A stretch of DNA of 26,034 nucleotides from a virus: positions 1 to 26,034 of IMG/VR virus record IMGVR_UViG_3300025806_002385; one strand, given 5' to 3'. Of this stretch, positions 26,020 to 26,034 are shown in pieces. Within the stretch, counting starts at the first letter, position 1; every line of letters begins with the position of its first letter. Position numbers and translations under genes: made by a program. Below the pieces are notes generated by a model. It saw only the letters and a program-made list of their open reading frames with translations. It had not been told where the DNA came from and searched no databases.

Positions 26020-26024
26020 CTCCT
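26020..26024 (-). promoter_or_regulatory. Ribosome binding site of the major tail protein
   Basis: Minus-strand AGGAG lies seven bases before the ATG at 26012, the strongest such site among the genes here, and sets the start. Any promoter further upstream is outside the window. Confidence 0.7.
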
Positions 26025-26034
26025 TAATTTTCTA

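Noticed and set aside
1-26034. tRNA, rRNA, integrase, transposase or attachment site
   Set aside because: Nearly every base is accounted for by minus-strand structural or enzyme genes, and I saw no such signature. Only the 142-nt gap at 24560-24701 is non-coding at length, and it does not fit a tRNA.

Overview
The window is one polarised block of tailed-phage genes, all read from the minus strand, so transcription runs from high to low coordinates. I see no plus-strand gene. The gene set and order match a long, non-contractile (siphovirus-type) tail with a lambda-like tip: major tail tube protein, frameshifted chaperone pair, tape measure, tip proteins (M/DUF2460-like, L-like, K-like activities, I-like, J-like), then collar/fibre genes. 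The DNA is visibly AT-rich. Several modules (FCCH-type repeats, a fibre with a conserved central domain, twitch radical SAM proteins) are ones I associate with marine or aquatic phages. Host and habitat are therefore inference. It could be a free phage, a metagenomic contig or a prophage; no integrase, att site or host gene is present to decide.

Layout in transcription order. 26012-24702: major tail protein. 24701-24560: the only real intergenic gap, carrying two long interleaved inverted repeats. 24559-23775: tail assembly chaperone and its -1 frameshift extension, with a textbook A_AAA_AAC slip site and a downstream hairpin. 23771-18648: a 1707-residue tape measure protein starting at TTG. 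18635-17034: distal tail protein with an inserted LamG-like domain and a DUF2460/M-like C terminus. 17034-14761: L-like tip protein with four C-terminal cysteines. 14816-13593: twitch-type radical SAM protein. 13611-12804: two different NlpC/P60 proteins. 12819-12442: JAB/MPN metallopeptidase. 12479-11730: I-like protein. 11740-5507: a very large J-like receptor-binding or central fibre protein. 5506-4247: collar-domain fibre. 4236-3625: acidic protein with four copies of a short FFE motif. 3608-1017: repeat-built fibre. 1017-16: second radical SAM protein.

The tube protein and chaperone products build the tube around the tape measure. The M/L/I/J-like proteins form the tip, with NlpC and JAB peptidases supplying the activities that lambda fuses in gpK. 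The last genes supply host-recognition appendages. Most genes from 18635 to 11730 overlap by 1-56 nt, which suggests translational coupling.

The least expected content is the pair of radical SAM enzymes with auxiliary-cluster cysteines, embedded in and translationally coupled to tip and fibre genes. This could be a tail-protein modification system, but no substrate is proven. Other points of interest are the interleaved RNA-structure element before the chaperone gene, an FCCH repeat nested inside another in the J-like protein, and the repeated acidic FFE motif.
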